Position numbers and translations under genes: made by a program. Below, in pieces: positions 5,428 through 5,703 of a stretch of DNA of 5,703 bases. Every line of letters starts with the position of its first letter. The first letter of the stretch is position 1. The stretch spans positions 1-5,703 of the forward strand of contig JAUXBK010000179.1 in assembly GCA_030619405.1 (NCBI GenBank), in the 5' to 3' direction. The notes under the pieces were generated by a model, which saw nothing but the letters and a program-made list of their open reading frames with translations, was not told the origin of the DNA and ran no database searches. The stretch is from Sedimenticola sp. (GTDB lineage Bacteria; Pseudomonadota; Gammaproteobacteria; Chromatiales; Chromatiaceae).

Positions 5428-5439
5428 GTACTAGGAAAA
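5418..5439 (+). repeat. Dispersed TAG-bearing heptamer element at the dnaQ stop
   Basis: Identical over 22 bases to the minus-strand element at the mltD stop (1476-1497), with core AGGTACTAGGTACTAGG followed by A residues. The dnaQ stop is the first TAG (5425-5427), and a second TAG at 5432-5434 closes another frame. Upstream of it AGATAC resembles a further diverged unit. Confidence 0.85.
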
Positions 5440-5703
5440 AACGGGATTGTAGCGTGGGCGAAACGTAGCGTACCAATCGGCCCATGGCGCAATGTCCAAG
5501 CCTTCGATCCAGAACCTGCCAAATCCCCACTCATAGGATTTCCCGATTACCTACGTGTCTAAGCTGGTTTTCAAGCCATTTTCGTCGTAAGGGGCTTGGA
5601 AAAGATTAAATTACGCGCCTTGCTTGTCTATGGCTCCGTCTTCGGTGTTGCGCCAAGGGTTACATACAACGAGTATGCGCCCCTTGGCGCGCCTTGAAGA
5701 CGA
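5440..5703. other. Gene-free, palindrome-rich region after dnaQ
   Basis: No credible coding sequence, and no tRNA fold. From left to right it holds three things. First is a repeat-like stretch flanked by GATTG (5445-5449) and CAATC (5474-5478), with TAGCGT repeated directly at 5450 and 5466. It resembles common GTGGGCGAA...GTAGCGTACC dispersed palindromes. Second is a bulged stem pairing 5568-5577 with 5593-5603. Third is a long hairpin at 5637-5702. GCGCCTTG occurs directly at 5615-5622 and 5689-5696. The whole may be one or two non-autonomous dispersed elements, and the right one may continue beyond the window. Confidence 0.55.
5637..5702. repeat. Long three-tier inverted repeat
   Basis: The outer arms CGTCTTC (5637-5643) and GAAGACG (5696-5702) match perfectly. 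So do the middle arms GCGCCAAGGG (5650-5659) and CCCTTGGCGC (5681-5690), and the inner arms CATAC (5663-5667) and GTATG (5673-5677) around an AACGA loop. Small internal loops separate the tiers, for 22 paired bases in total. It lacks the GTTRRRY/RYYYAAC boxes of an integron attC site. A mobile palindrome or a structured RNA are both possible. Confidence 0.65.

Noticed and set aside
5637..5702. Integron attC site
   Set aside because: The inverse and core site consensus boxes (RYYYAAC and GTTRRRY) are absent, and no integron cassette gene lies beside it.
5440..5703. tRNA-Asp gene, as found after dnaQ in E. coli
   Set aside because: No T-loop GGTTCRA motif and no cloverleaf could be found.

Overview
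The window looks like chromosomal DNA from a GC-rich gammaproteobacterium. The strongest evidence is gene order. A mltD gene diverges from a YafS-like methyltransferase, which is followed by rnhA and dnaQ. This is the neighbourhood known from Escherichia coli (mltD, gloB, yafS, rnhA, dnaQ) and pseudomonads, with gloB missing between mltD and the methyltransferase. The abundant short repeats between genes resemble those of large sulfur-oxidising or purple-sulfur gammaproteobacteria, but that finer placement is only an impression.

Layout: 1-78 is an imperfect inverted repeat built from 9-base units. Positions 79-290 carry no convincing gene and end in a 7-base-periodic array that runs into the ribosome binding site of a D-hexose-6-phosphate mutarotase homologue (291-1196, +). 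Positions 1197-1487 separate this gene from the convergent mltD. They hold heptamer repeats, a 178-base palindromic element with perfect 13-base terminal inverted repeats, and an AU-rich stem that pairs fully only in the mltD transcript. mltD (1488-3155, -) encodes a lipoprotein lytic transglycosylase with three LysM domains. A divergent spacer leads to the methyltransferase (3284-4078, +), rnhA (4111-4578, +) and dnaQ (4711-5427, +). A heptamer array of about 11 copies fills most of the rnhA-dnaQ gap. Positions 5428-5703 contain no gene but several inverted repeats, including a long hairpin at the right edge.

The genes themselves are ordinary housekeeping functions: sugar-phosphate epimer interconversion, peptidoglycan cleavage, RNA:DNA hybrid removal and DNA polymerase III proofreading.

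The unusual feature is the repeats. Several unrelated sequences all have a period of exactly 7 bases, and they sit at gene ends. Four of the five stop codons (yeaD, mltD, rnhA, dnaQ) lie inside heptamer repeats. Three of these (yeaD, mltD, dnaQ) use the same TAG of the same repeat in the same reading frame. Two gene starts (yeaD, dnaQ) directly follow heptamer arrays that run up to, or into, the Shine-Dalgarno sequence.
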